From Tethya wilhelma (taxonomy: Eukaryota; Porifera; Demospongiae; Tethyida; Tethyidae): a DNA stretch of 64,000 nt. Where the stretch lies: assembly GCA_964030475.1 (NCBI GenBank), contig CAXIPT010000001.1, positions 23,852,471-23,916,470 of the forward strand. Direction: 5' to 3'. The first letter of the stretch is position 1. The number at the start of each line of letters is the position of its first letter. Position numbers and translations under genes: made by a program. Below are positions 35,001 through 45,632 of the stretch, piece after piece. Below the pieces are notes generated by a model that had not been told where the DNA came from, did not search any database, and was given only the letters and a program-made list of their open reading frames with translations.

Positions 35001-38000
35001 GCAACTATACACACATTCAGGCAAATCTTGTCGGTCCCACACATCCATGAACTGCCACAGAGCTTATAATTATGCAGTCAGCAGTTGTGTAAAGTTTCAT
35101 GCAACTCATAGTATATTATACCATACAAAATAAGTGATGAACTACACATGATCATGCATGCATGCACTGCATTCGTCTCCCATGTGCCATGCAGGCCACA
35201 AATTCAAATTAATGGGAGAAACGGAAACCATTTCTGTTTTCGTACATTTTCCGCTCTCAGAATGTCTGGTCTGCATATGCATAGGCAGGACTAGATTTGC
35301 TAGAATGCTGGCATAATATAGTATGAAAATTTAAACCATCGAACAATTAATGACTACTTATAATTTCGTATTATTATTATACACATACAATCTGCTTCCA
35401 CTTGTTGGTTAACTAAACTAAAACTAACTTTTTCTTGAAGTTTAAAAACTAATCAATAACTAACTACGGGTTTTGAGGGTTAACTAAAACAACATTGCTC
35501 CTAGCTGGAAAAACCAGAAGAGCTGACATTATGGTTGGAGGTGGTACAAAGTGCATGGGAAGTATCAAGAGCTTGTGAGCGTTGCTAAGCTCCTGGAAGT
35601 ATATATACTATGGAATTTGTATACTATATCCTCCTCACACGTCATTGTGCATGCCTGTGTATAGTACGTAGCTATACTCCTCCTGATAATTAAATTATTA
35701 AATATAGCCAAAAGGTTTTTCCCACTATAGCATTTCCTTATTTTCTAGCACCAGATTATGATAACAGAACATGTCCACAACTTATAATGTCATGTTTACA
35801 GTGCACACACATGCACATACATGCACATGCCTGTATGCCATGCAGCTTGTATTTTGTGCGTGCATGCATGCATGCAAGCATATAATATGGTATATATCAT
35901 AATGTACAAATTGTGTGATTATATAGGATTTATATGCATTCATGGCATTGATTCCATTAGTGTAAAAAAGGCTTAACTATAAGGGTTTTAGTTTAAATTA
36001 GTTAACTAACTAAAATTAGGTGTTTTGGGCATTTTTTGACTTAGTTTAGTTATTATTTTGACCAAGTCTTTATGATTTAGTTTTAGTTAGTTAAAAAAAT
36101 GCCATTTTTGCTAAAACTAAAGGGTTTTTAGTTTTAGTTTTAGTTAACTATAAAACAACACTAGCTAGGAGTAGCAGGCTCCTCTGGCAACTATACACAC
36201 ATTCAGGCAAATCTTGTCGGTCCCACACATCCATGAACTGCCACAGAGCTTATAATTATGCAGTCAGCAGTTGTGTAAAGTTTCATGCAACTCATAGTAT
36301 ATTATACCATACAAAATAAGTGATGAACTACACATGATCATGCATGCATGCACTGCATTCGTCTCCCATGTGCCATGCAGGCCACAAATTCAAATTAATG
36401 GGAGAAACGGAAACCATTTCTGTTTTCGTACATTTTCCGCTCTCAGAATGTCTGGTCTGCATATGCATAGGCAGGACTAGATTTGCTAGAATGCTGGCAT
36501 AATATAGTATGAAAATTTAAACCATCGAACAATTAATGACTACTTATAATTTCGTATTATTATTATACACATACAATCTGCTTCCACTTGGAAGAATGAT
36601 AGAAAAGTCACGAACAGTGATAATGATTGTACAGACATTTCTGCAAACTGAAACAGCTTTCTTGACATCTTATTTCATACGCCAAACTTCTCTCCAGTTC
36701 AATTTACATGCCTCTGTGGCAGGACACTTTAGTCTATGACTTTCACTAACTTATATAGCATACAGTAAAACTGATGGGGAATTCTGCAATACTATTTTAG
36801 TAGTATTGTGCGCTATAAATAATTGTGAGTTTCAAAGTGCTTTTAGTGATGTCATCTTCTATCTACATCCTGTCAGTGTATGTAATCAAATTTAATCTTT
36901 ATATTTACATATAATAGCTAAGTCAAAGAGCCAGTAAGCTGCCACTGCATGCATGCAGTACCACAGCTGAACTGAGGGTGGCCAGGCCAGTTGTGTAGCT
37001 CAGAGGCTGATAAGCATCAAACAAAATTCCAAGCCTACATTATAACAAACTGAGCAAGCACCCAATGCCTGTACAGTGTATAATCATAATAGGATTCATT
37101 TGTTTACATTTAGTTAGCTAGCTAAGCTGCATGAGATCACGTGACTCTTTATGAATAAAGTCACATGTACTGAGACTACTCAACTTCAACTTCACTGTCA
37201 CTGTGAAGAACAGACTGAGAGGGCAATAATATAGAATTGTAACATGGCTTCTAACGTTCCTAAGCTAGGTGGCTACGACCTCTGCTTCACTGAGGAGCCT
37301 CCTGACGACCTCATCTGCCTCATTTGTACCCTGGTGGCTAAAAACCCTCAGCAGGCCACCTGCTGTGGGAAGATCTTCTGTAGAGAGTGTCTTACCGCGC
37401 ACAAGAAGTACTCCAATGCCTGTCCACAGTGCAGGGATGATAGTGGCAGTCATTTTATGGATCAGAGAAGTGAGTATAAACTTAAATGCTGAGCAGTGAG
37501 TTCAAAACCAGGCTGTAAAGGAACCCACCTCTCAAATTATGCCTGCTCAGGCAAGATCTATACGGTAAATCGGTAAATGGTTGAGCCACTCAGGTGCCTA
37601 GCCTTGAAAACTAATGCTTTAATAATGGACCCCCCCCCATCCCCGAGACTGCATGGGAACAAGACTGTGCTATCACTATGATATACTCAAATATACCACT
37701 CAGGGAAAAGCCTGAAAACATACACCAATTATGATTTTACGCACATGCATAAATATGACTTTAGGTGAGCGTCACATAAAACAACTCAACGTGAAGTGTG
37801 GCAACTTCGAATCAGGTTGCACTTGGGTAGGAGAGCTGGGATCATATTCAGATCACCTCTTGAAATGTCAACACGATTTTGACTGTCCCTATTCATGTGG
37901 TGTCAAACTACCACGGGATGACAGCACTGTTCTGCACCATACACAAAATGTATGCCCGAATCGCATTATAAAGTGCAAGCACTGCGAGAAAGAAGGCAAA

Positions 38001-39386
38001 CAGTGTGTGATCGACGGAGACCATCAACAGTTGTGTCCAAAATTGAAGCTTGCTTGTCCAAACAAGCCCAGGGGATGTACAGCTTCTGTAATACGCATGC
38101 AACTATCCAAACACCGTACATCATGTCCTTTTGAACTTATCAGCTGTAAGTATGAAAGCATTGGCTGCACAGCCACCACACTTCGTAAAGATCGTGCCTC
38201 TCATGAAAACAATCATGAACTTCATCTTGGTCAAGCCATAGATACTATCTCAAAAATGCAATCTCAGCTAAAATCAGTTGAGTCCTCTCTTTCTGGTCAA
38301 GAGATGTATACCCCCCAGACTGTGTTTAAAGTATCCAACTACAGTAGTTACCGTAAAGAGCGAAGGATATTCTACAGTCCTCCTTTCTACTCTCACTCTG
38401 GTGGATACAGAATGTGCATAAAAGTCAATGCCAGTGGATCAGTCACAAATGAAGCAGAATTCGACAAGTATGTATCGTTGTACATATTCTTCATGCCTGG
38501 TCACAATGATGATAACCTCTTGTGGCCTTTTAGAGGAAAGGTAAAAGTTGAGCTGCTCAACCAGGAGGAGGATAAGGCTCACCACATACAGTCGATCACT
38601 TACAACGATAGCAAGGATGATGGAGACAACAGGAGAGTTGTGGGGAGGCAAATGGGCACTTCTGGTTTTGGAAAGCCTAAGTTTATCTCTCTCACCAAGT
38701 TGTCAGAGAGCCCTCAGTACACTAAGGATGACACGGTTTATTTTAGAGTCACTGTTACTCCCAAAAGAGCACCAACACCATGGTTAACGTGTACTGTATG
38801 AAATCTTAATGCACATGCCCGTTAGTTTCACTTATTGATCTCTGTGCAGTGTCAATGATTAACCCCTGATCATAGAATTAAAGCTCTTGCTATGTATACT
38901 GATTATGCGTATCATAATGTGTTGTCTTCATGATCATGTTCAACAAGATCTGTGTAAAATCTAATTTTTATTAGAATGAACACTACCACGAACAGATATA
39001 TTATTCCACGTGTGCGACTATATGCGCATGCATGTGAGCTTAGAAACACTCTAAACAAATGGTCACTATCCTAGAGCTGGTTCTTTCTAATTGCTACTTT
39101 AATGCAACTTAACTGGTATGTAGCAAGTACCACCACAATATGTACATGAAGCTTACCTATTAAGATTTGTTGATCGTGTCCTGGTTCACCCTGCAATTCG
39201 ACCTTTGTACCCAGTAGAGCTTCGCCCAAAGGCACAGTACCTAAGTCTTCCGGGTCATCATTATCATCAGAAGAGGAAGGACCAAGGTCATCACTAGTGA
39301 TATGGTAACAAGTTGCCCAACTGGACACCTCAGTGATGCCATAAAGGTTGAATATCATTGTCCTGTTCTATGTTGTTGTTTTGCAC

Positions 39387-39444
<58 letters not shown>

Positions 39445-41454
39445 CGCGCGCGCGTGTGTGAGTGCATTTATCGATCCAATATACGTAGCCAAATGGCCAG
39501 AGACAGTAACAAACTAAAGTAACAAAACTAGTACCCTACTGAAGAGTTACATGACATCATGCAAATTGTGCAAAAATTTGTTCTGATCTCAGTAACAATA
39601 GAATAAATATCTAGAATCTGATGCTAAGTTGCTAACCTCCAATGACTTCCATTTGCTGATGGTTTTGAAACTAGGACAGTTCTCTCCACCAAATGCTAGC
39701 ACCCTGATGTGAGACTCCGGTCCAAGGAGGTCACTCTTTATGCACTGCTCACTAAACCTATTCACTAGGGTTGGTGTCACTTGGAGGAGAGTAGTGTGGT
39801 GCCTCTTGAAGAGTACATCGGCTAGCTTGGATGGAGACCTCTTGGTTTCATCAGGTACCATCAAGAGAGTGGCTCCACATGACAGTGCAAGGAAGATCTG
39901 TGTGTGTGTGTGTGTGTGTGTTGGGGGGAAGGCAAAGAATGTAGTTTACATACAATGGAAAAGTTTGGCAATATAAAGTGATGAACGTGGTTAGGAAAAA
40001 GTAGCAGATATGAAAACAAATGATCTTTATCAAAGAAGTTTGAAGACTGACAAAGTTTAGCTGATGCCCTTAAAATGTTCACTAAACCACACGTCTTTTA
40101 ATATACGATTTTTTTTATGCAGGTTGATAGTTACCTCTACGATGGAAGGGTCAAAGGTCAAAGGAGCTGCATTAAACATGACATCATCACAGTCCATCTT
40201 GAACCTCTCCCTGAGATCAACAACATTGGGTACGATAGAACAGTGAGGAACACGGACGAGCTTTGAGAGGCCAGTGGTACCAGACGTGTGCAGGGAGTAC
40301 GCTAACTGTGTAGGAAGGATGCTTGGAAAGGCCCAACCATTGGCAGTTTGATGGTTGAGCTTTTCTGTTAATAATTTACATTTTTTGACTGTGGGTTTGT
40401 TTTCACTGTTAGAGTTACACAGTCTACAGTGGGTGTCTATATCCTTGTAATACATTTCTAGTAGTTTAGCATTGTCATATGATGCAGTTGAAGACTCTGA
40501 TGGGTCAATGTTGCCAGGAGTGGTTTGTAATTCAGGCGGCCATGAAATGGAACAGACAATGAAGCCTTTCTCTACCAGCCCAGAGTCAAGAGAGATGGCA
40601 GATGTTGACCATGGTTCAGACTCACTCAAGAAGTCCTGTATAGGAAGCAATACAACCACACTTCATGTACAATTAGTCTGGACACCAGACCCTTTCTTGC
40701 TAGGTTTTAAGGGGGGTGGGGAATAGGCGGGGGGAAGCAAGAAAGGAAGGGTCTGGTGCCCAGACTGATGTACAATAGGGACGGGAATTAAATAAGTGTA
40801 TTACTAAAATAGCTTGCAGATCATTGTGCCAATATATATAAGCTATGGTAGCATCATACCCAGGCCTTCCCCATAAAATATGTGCGAGGAAAAAAAAGGT
40901 AAAACTCACGAAATATATAATATGTGCCGGGGAAGGACTGGGAGCGAGGCTAGGCTATGGTGGGTACTTCTATAAATGCCAGGTATGTATATTAGAGTTA
41001 GTTTAGTAGTTTTTAAAATAAACATTTAATACAAAACTATAATAACATTACACACGTGAATTTTAATATCCCAATATTTATAAGTTACCTGAAGCTTGGA
41101 GAGATGGATGAGGATCAGTTGTACTCGACTCTTCCTCAGAGTTTGCTCCTTCAGGGCTGAAGGTTGAGCCATATCCACTGGCATGAAGGAACAGGGCAGT
41201 GCCATTATCCCTATCATAGCAGAGAGCACTTCAGGACAAATGGTTCCATAGATACACACTGGAGCCAAGTTCAACCCTGCCTGGTTCACTCCAAAATGCA
41301 CAGCAGACGTTTGAAGGTAACTGGAGATGCCATGAGCGTTTAAAACGAGTTCAGAGTATGTTAGATAACAGGATACACCATGTGTGTACGTGTCCCAGGC
41401 CAAGGCTGTACGCAAATTGTGTTTAGAGCAGCAAATGCAGTCCAAAAGACTCAT
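27940..41454 (-). CDS. AASDH: AASDH: adenylation (ANL) enzyme with carrier domain and PQQ beta-propeller
   Basis: Twelve minus-strand exons with consistent phases: 41454-41089, 40635-40135, 39897-39637, 39367-39157, 31523-31348, 30693-30474, 30411-29886, 29806-29496, 29332-29160, 28977-28852, 28695-28558, 28428-27940. Product about 1165 residues; the human enzyme is near 1100. Adenylation motifs: LHTSGTTGLSKLVRVPH (AMP-binding P-loop), FDPSIVE, FNLYGITEVSSWA, SGDVGYFD and MTTHGKVDV with the catalytic Lys at an exon junction. The carrier motif LTDLGANSFD offers the phosphopantetheine Ser. The C-terminal half has PQQ-type repeats (VYIGSHSGWFFAIE, DRIESSACVS, DPTTGLIWFGSHDEHLYG, VVGSRDDYVYCLSL). 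In the family the enzyme activates a carboxylate (historically aminoadipate, more recently beta-alanine) and loads it on the carrier; the substrate is uncertain. Two other genes lie in intron 4. Confidence 0.93.
28993..29056. repeat. (CA)n microsatellite in AASDH intron 9
   Basis: A CA run whose near edge is 16 bases from the acceptor of AASDH exon 10 (start 28977); on the transcribed strand it reads (TG)n. Confidence 0.95.
30835..30906 (-). mobile_element. tRNA-derived SINE head
   Basis: The minus strand has box A-like TGGCTTAGTGGTAACAGC and box B-like GAGTTCGAGTCC, with an anticodon-arm hairpin (TCTGG, TTAATAA, TCAGG). The acceptor ends do not pair, so this is not a working tRNA gene. It lies in AASDH intron 5. 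Confidence 0.6.
31205..31317 (+). mobile_element. SINE, tRNA-like head with CATTCAATTG tail
   Basis: Box A-like TAGCTTAGTGGTAAAAGC is followed by GGGAGGTCTTTAAGAC and the tail CCTTTCTCTCAACATTCAAT. The tail is shared with an insertion at 60062-60140 (TCTTTCTCTCTCAGCATTCA), so the two belong to one SINE family. Confidence 0.5.
31897..36668 (-). CDS. Two-Ig-domain single-pass receptor with tyrosine-motif tail
   Basis: Five phase-consistent exons: 36668-36575 (signal peptide, MSVQSLSLFVTFLSFFQVEA; the least certain), 34146-33829 (Ig domain: YEMNCSV, FSWTGPPDNG, HEGNYTCTV), 33597-33277 (Ig domain: YSLTCTVAGA, ITFSWFRDN, HAGQYRCDATV), 33163-32440 and 32116-31897. Together 1677 bases, 558 residues. 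Exon 4 holds a cysteine-containing membrane-proximal domain (possibly SEA-like), a Thr/Ser-rich stalk and one membrane segment (VIIGSSVGAIIAVLILVSA) followed by RRVFVLRKK. The tail has NPAY (NPxY type) and ENYQDHDYEDL. Extracellular recognition with phosphotyrosine signalling is inferred; no orthologue is named. It lies inside AASDH intron 4 on the same strand, and its first exon is divergent from the TRAF gene, 575 bases away. Intron 1 contains the X-Y-X'-Y repeat. Confidence 0.7.
32220..32335. repeat. Interspersed repeat (AAGGAACCC...CTGCTCAGGCAAG), copy 1
   Basis: AAAGGAACCCTCCCAATACC, CTGCTCAGGCAAG and TGCCTAGCCTTGAGAACTAA match 37518-37620 in the TRAF intron with substitutions. Both copies are intronic and about 5 kb apart. 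Confidence 0.7.
34218..36590. repeat. X-Y-X(inverted)-Y rearranged repeat, about 2.4 kb
   Basis: X (34218-34771, ~555 bases) recurs reverse-complemented at 35404-35957. Y (34772-35403, ~632 bases) recurs directly at 35958-36590. By eye the copies look practically identical. The X/Y junction falls inside a MITE (34682-34976): its left half belongs to X and its right half to Y. It lies in intron 1 of the Ig receptor, and only the distal Y is followed by the signal-peptide exon. Either a recent duplication-inversion or a haplotype inversion joined head to tail by the assembler. Confidence 0.85.
34682..34976. mobile_element. MITE with TGTTGTTTTAGTTAAC ends
   Basis: The left end TGTTGTTTTAGTTAACCC mirrors the right end GTTAACTATAAAACAACAC. 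The interior is full of TTTTAGTT motifs. A related copy with an insertion lies at 59811-60207. The boundary of the X-Y rearrangement cuts through this element. Confidence 0.75.
37244..38801 (+). CDS. TRAF-family adaptor: RING, TRAF-type zinc fingers, MATH domain
   Basis: Two exons, 37244-37469 and 37765-38801, joined in phase (CAGAGAA|GTGAGT...CTTTAG|GT), about 420 residues. Residues ~25-65 form a RING (CLICTLVAKNPQQATCCGKI, FCRECL, CPQC). Residues ~85-210 form TRAF-type zinc fingers (CGNFESGCTWVGEL, HLLKCQHDFDCPYSCGVKL, CPNRIIKCKHC, CPFELISCKYESIGC). Then a short coiled region and a C-terminal MATH/TRAF-C domain (FYSPPFYSHSGGYRMCIKV, LWPFRGKVKVELLNQ, DDTVYFRVTVTP). TRAFs connect receptors to NF-kB and JNK signalling, and the RING acts as a ubiquitin ligase. 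Nested within AASDH intron 4 on the opposite strand. ATTAAA at 38877 may be its poly(A) signal. Confidence 0.9.
37518..37620. repeat. Interspersed repeat, copy 2, in the TRAF intron
   Basis: AAAGGAACCCACCTCTC, CTGCTCAGGCAAG and TGCCTAGCCTTGAAAACTAA correspond to 32220-32335. Confidence 0.7.
39391..39440. repeat. (GT)n microsatellite in AASDH intron 3
   Basis: A GT run ending in GCGTGCGCGCGCGCG, about 24 bases upstream (transcript sense) of the acceptor of AASDH exon 4. Confidence 0.95.
39899..39920. repeat. (GT)n tract that forms the AASDH exon 3 splice acceptor
   Basis: On the transcribed strand the tract reads CACACACACACAG directly before exon 3 (39897). The CA run thus takes the place of the polypyrimidine tract. 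Confidence 0.85.
40665..40776. mobile_element. Foldback MITE with 9-bp target-site duplication
   Basis: The element at 40674-40767 begins TAGTCTGGACACCAGACCCT and ends AGGGTCTGGTGCCCAGACTG. It is flanked by the direct repeat ATGTACAAT (40665-40673 and 40768-40776). It lies in AASDH intron 1. The target resembles that of the element at 6348-6437. Confidence 0.8.
40857..40955. repeat. Foldback-family element
   Basis: CCCAGGCCTTCCCC pairs with GGGGAAGGACTGGGAGCGAGG. Intronic in AASDH. Confidence 0.5.
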
Positions 41455-41641
41455 GGTTGAGGCTCCACGGTTGAACTTTGACCCCTGTTAATTTGGAGGG
41501 GAAATCCCCTGGCACGTGACAGCTTCCGCCCTGCCCACCTTCCACATTTACCATACCAGTGTCGTCCTCCTGTTGCTTTGTTGGCTTTTCTGTGCTCTTC
41601 GACGCTCTACAGGAGTGTTGCTGTTGAACAGAGGTACGTTT
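41455..41641. promoter_or_regulatory. Likely bidirectional promoter, with a noncoding plus-strand exon
   Basis: The AASDH start codon is at 41454 on the minus strand. About 180 bases away on the plus strand, GAACAGAG|GTACGTTTG (donor near 41635) fits the end of a 5' untranslated exon. The intervening DNA is GC-richer than its surroundings and holds CACGTGA near 41513. The partner gene is unknown; the sulfatase and FCHO lie further along on the plus strand. Confidence 0.4.
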
Positions 41642-43819
41642 GTGTCTTTGTGTGCCGTGTGAGACATCTAAGCTGTGTTATCCCAGTAATTTGAGTCAAA
41701 AAAACTGGGGAAATTGCAAGAGTTTGATAGTCAGTGACTTTATACTACTAGGCTGTATGCCTGTTCTAAATATGTAGAGTTTGAACACATTGTTGGCCAG
41801 TTTTGTGTGTTGTAAATTGTATAAATTTGTCTATGAATTACCTCTGAATTTTACAAAAGTGAGTCTTCCCAGCCTGCCATTCAAAACAAGCCTACACAAA
41901 TCCAGCTGCCAGGCTGCTCCCAGCACTTGCTATAGATACTGTGTTGTAGCTATAGAGCTGTGTAAACACACCCAACCTGTGATAAATCTTTATGTCTGTG
42001 TGTGAGATGTAATCATTATGTTGTTCTCATGTCAGTCTCTGGTACAATATACTTAGTCAGAATCAAGAGATGCCATGTGGTATAGCCCTATGTCAGTTAG
42101 ATACTACTAGTGTATGTACATATGAAAGACAAATTAGACAAACCATGAACACACACAGGATGAAGCTGAATAGCTAGTATTTTATGTGCACACCAGAGAT
42201 AAACGAAGAGTTTAGTTTATGTGTGCATTGACTGTCTGCCGGTAAGATGTCTCTCTACACAACAAGCTTTCCCTCTTCATTGTCTTTCAGCTGTTGTAAT
42301 TCATGGGGAGAGAGCCTAGGAATGAGGCTATACATAGGCTGCTAGCCGTCACTATCTGTGCATTTACACCATTCATCCATGTCCAGTGTAGTATAGTGTG
42401 ACAGTGGAAGCATACAGTATCAATGGTGGAGGTGACTGACCAACAACCACGAGATTGCATGACTGGTTGTCTGGAGTATGTGTGTGTAGGATATACCACC
42501 CACACTATATACCACCCACACTATATAGTAGTGTGGTGATACAGACCAATTATTCCAATTATCTCTTGATTGTGTGATGTTGATGTTGGCATATGAAATC
42601 AAGGTTGGTACATGTAAAAAAAAGTCCATAAATTTTCTCTTTGATCAAATTATGACCGAATCTCTGAGCTCAATACCATTTAGAATATGCTTTCTCTTTT
42701 TTTTCTTTGTGTGTGTGTGTACATTAATAGTATACCTGGGAAGCTGCCCATCCGTAGCAAATTGATGTGTTTTATCGATAGTTGCAAATGTTGTCATTAA
42801 AACACTTCAGAAGTTATGGTTTCAAAGAGGCTCAAGGTTTTACAGTTTGGCCACGTACTGTAGTAATATGTATTCCTCCCTACATTTGTTTATTAGCGCT
42901 TCCTTCTAATGAAACAATTATACAGGAGACACCAAATACCATCAAGAATTGGGTGCTATGTTATCTTGTGTGACGTGCGGTTGTGTGTGGTCACTGCCCC
43001 TTTGTCTTGTTGTGTGTGTGTAATTATGAGTACACGAGTGACCTTGTAGCTAGTTAGTGAGTGTGTCTTTGTGTTGGTGCCATTGCTGAAAGAACCACTT
43101 TGGGCACTTCTTTGTGACAGTCTGTTCTAGCGCTAGGTGGATTATACAGTGCCTTATGTTATATTCTTAACTTTATGTCGTTTGTGATGAAAAGCATGTG
43201 TGCGTGCACAGCTATTTGTTGTTTCGCTGTCTTAGTCTATGTAGTGCTACTACTCATGCTAGTGATCATTGCATGCTGTACTACACCTGGTTACTAGCGC
43301 TATAGCATGTGAATCAATGATTACTGGATTATCCAATGGCCTTGTATGGGATTCACATATGTACATATGGAATGTTGGTACAGTATATATGTGCTTACTT
43401 GGTTGGCCCACAAATGGACATGCTGTGACAGTATAATGTATGTTGAAATGTTCCTTGCTTTGATCTCACTTGTTGATACAAGGATGTACTGTATATCGAT
43501 CTTCTTTCAATGTATATGTATGCAGTGTACAGTTCATTAAGGCTTCATTTCTTAGGAATAACAGGTAATATATACTCTGTGGGTTAAGCACATTATTGCA
43601 TTGCAATGGTGTAGCTTCCTTTTTGAAGGAAGCCTGTTGTAGTGCATACATGCACGTGTGATCAGGTTGAATGACATACTTGAAGGATGATCTAACTTCA
43701 TGTGTGTGTGGTGTGGTGATTCACTTCCTTTTGGAAGGAAAACAAGACACATGGAACCATGTGCTTACACACATGCAGTTACAGATGTGTATGATAAACA
43801 CCTATACTTGGTGCCTCTT

Positions 43820-43878
43820 TCCCAGACCTTCCCTTTTAGAAAATATTCGTGAGGGAAGAGCCTGGGAACAAAGCTAGG
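43820..43878. repeat. Foldback-family element
   Basis: TTTCCCAGACCTTCCC pairs with GGGAAGAGCCTGGGAACAA; the centre TTTAGAAAATATTCGTG resembles the centre of the element at 85-163. Confidence 0.6.
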
Positions 43879-45250
43879 ATGTCGTTGGTCAAGTGTGAAG
43901 TGATTGCTTGGCTGTAAAAAATTGAGCAGTTATCACTGGAGTATCTGGATCTATTTTTTCTTTACTTTTAGAGGAGGTATACTATAATGATTTTTGCAAT
44001 GCCAAGCATCGTACGGCATTTATTAATACCCCAATCCTCAATTACATGTGTACTGTATGTTTGATCCAAAAGTGTGTGCACATGTGCTGTGCGGTGATAT
44101 AGCTTGGTTAGCTTTCACAAACCTGTTTGTTGTTTTCCTGTTGAGGTACAATAACACAAATATTTGCCTCAATCATCACCTCAGAACGGAAGGTGACTGA
44201 TCTGTATAGTACACACCAGTTGCAGTTGTCACTACACAGTGTGCATTACATTTCAGTGCACTGTACTATAGCAAATACTTATACATGTAGTTAGAGGGCT
44301 GTGCTTTCCATGATACATACATGTTTGTACAGAGAGTTTTACGGCCATACCAAGAGGAAGGAAAAAAAAAAGAAAAAAAAGAGATTGTAGGTTATAATTA
44401 AGGTGAATTTATTTATACAATTCCATATGATTGTTTATGGAACCATTGAGTGTTTGCTGGTCATTATCTTTTGTACACAATGATGATGAGCTAGAGCCTT
44501 ATCCACTGATCCACCCACTCAAGTGGGAGGAAAATGTACATTGTGAAGTATATGTACACACAATTACGGAATTGTACCGTCCACAATTAAGAGTACATAA
44601 ATAACTGCAATTAAGTAATCTGTCTGGATTAACCCATAGACCTTGATCTTTCGGTTTGATATCATGCAACAAGCTTCTTGTCCATCTTAATGATCCCATA
44701 ATTGTGCTGTTGTTGAAATACCCCTTGTTTTACGCTATGATGGTGTCTGGGAATTGTACTACTACAAAAGAAACACAGTCATAGAGATTCCAATTCACTG
44801 AGGATGGACTGTCTAAGTACTATACTATGGATACGTAACTAAAGGTTGCTAATTTTAGTGATCTTAGTGTTTCTGTGTGTATGAATCTAGACATTGTTGA
44901 CAGTGAGGTGAATTGAAACTGTGCCGTGTTGACTCTTGTGGTCAGGTGTCATAATGGTGATTATCATTCATACAGTGTACACCTAGACTTGTGTGTCTAA
45001 TGATCACAGTGACACTGTCCGGTTTATTTGCTGGTCGGTAGGATAGGTGTAATGGAATCAGTGTTCACATGGGCTATAAGATATGCCATTGTTGATTCCA
45101 GTTAGTGAAATATATGCTATCTAGTGTACACTGTATCCAATGTACACTACATATGATCGTGATAGTGTGGAGTTATACTATAGTCATGCCTACTTTGAAA
45201 TGTTTTAGCCGACTTCTTGTGTTGGAACTTACCTTACATGTACAGTAGCA

Positions 45251-45355
45251 TTCCTATCCCATGCAGTTTAATTTTACACGTTTGTGACGTCACTCACATG
45301 ATAAGTTTTTCCAGGCCTATACCACAGGTTTAAAAATTAAACTGCACAGGGTAGG
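45251..45355. mobile_element. Short foldback MITE, CCTATCCCATGCAGTTTAAT type
   Basis: The left arm CCTATCCCATGCAGTTTAAT pairs with the right arm ATTAAACTGCACAGGGTAGG; the loop contains GTGACGTCACTCAC. A different family from the AGCCTCG elements. Confidence 0.65.
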
Positions 45356-45632
45356 CCTCCACGGGTATCAGGCTACCTTGCATGTCCATACAATATTATA
45401 GTTTGCAGCTGAGATAGTTTCCTATGCCTCTCAACAAGGGATTCTTATTATATTCCTTTGCTAGTGTACATATTTGTGTACATGTTCATACACACATGCA
45501 TGCAATGCTAATATTCACGCAATATTTCAAATTATATATTGGCTGACATGTGACAACCATGAATCACCTTAGCTCCAAACAAACACCCCCAGTGGTGAGT
45601 TCAACAGTAATAGCAGCTATAGCTTGTAAAGT

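Larger units (their letters stand above)
41642..45632. other. Long gene-free stretch before the sulfatase
   Basis: No coding gene seen on either strand. It contains foldback pieces at 42305-42330 and 43820-43878, a duplicated CACCCACACTATATA at 42497-42530, an A-rich tract at 44355-44385 and a foldback element at 45251-45355. Could be an intron of a gene starting at 41.6 kb. Confidence 0.5.

Noticed and set aside
34735..36160. Direct and inverted repeats as a possible CRISPR-like or integron-like array
   Set aside because: There are only two large copies of each block and no regular spacers. The genome is eukaryotic and the pattern is explained by rearrangement of a MITE.
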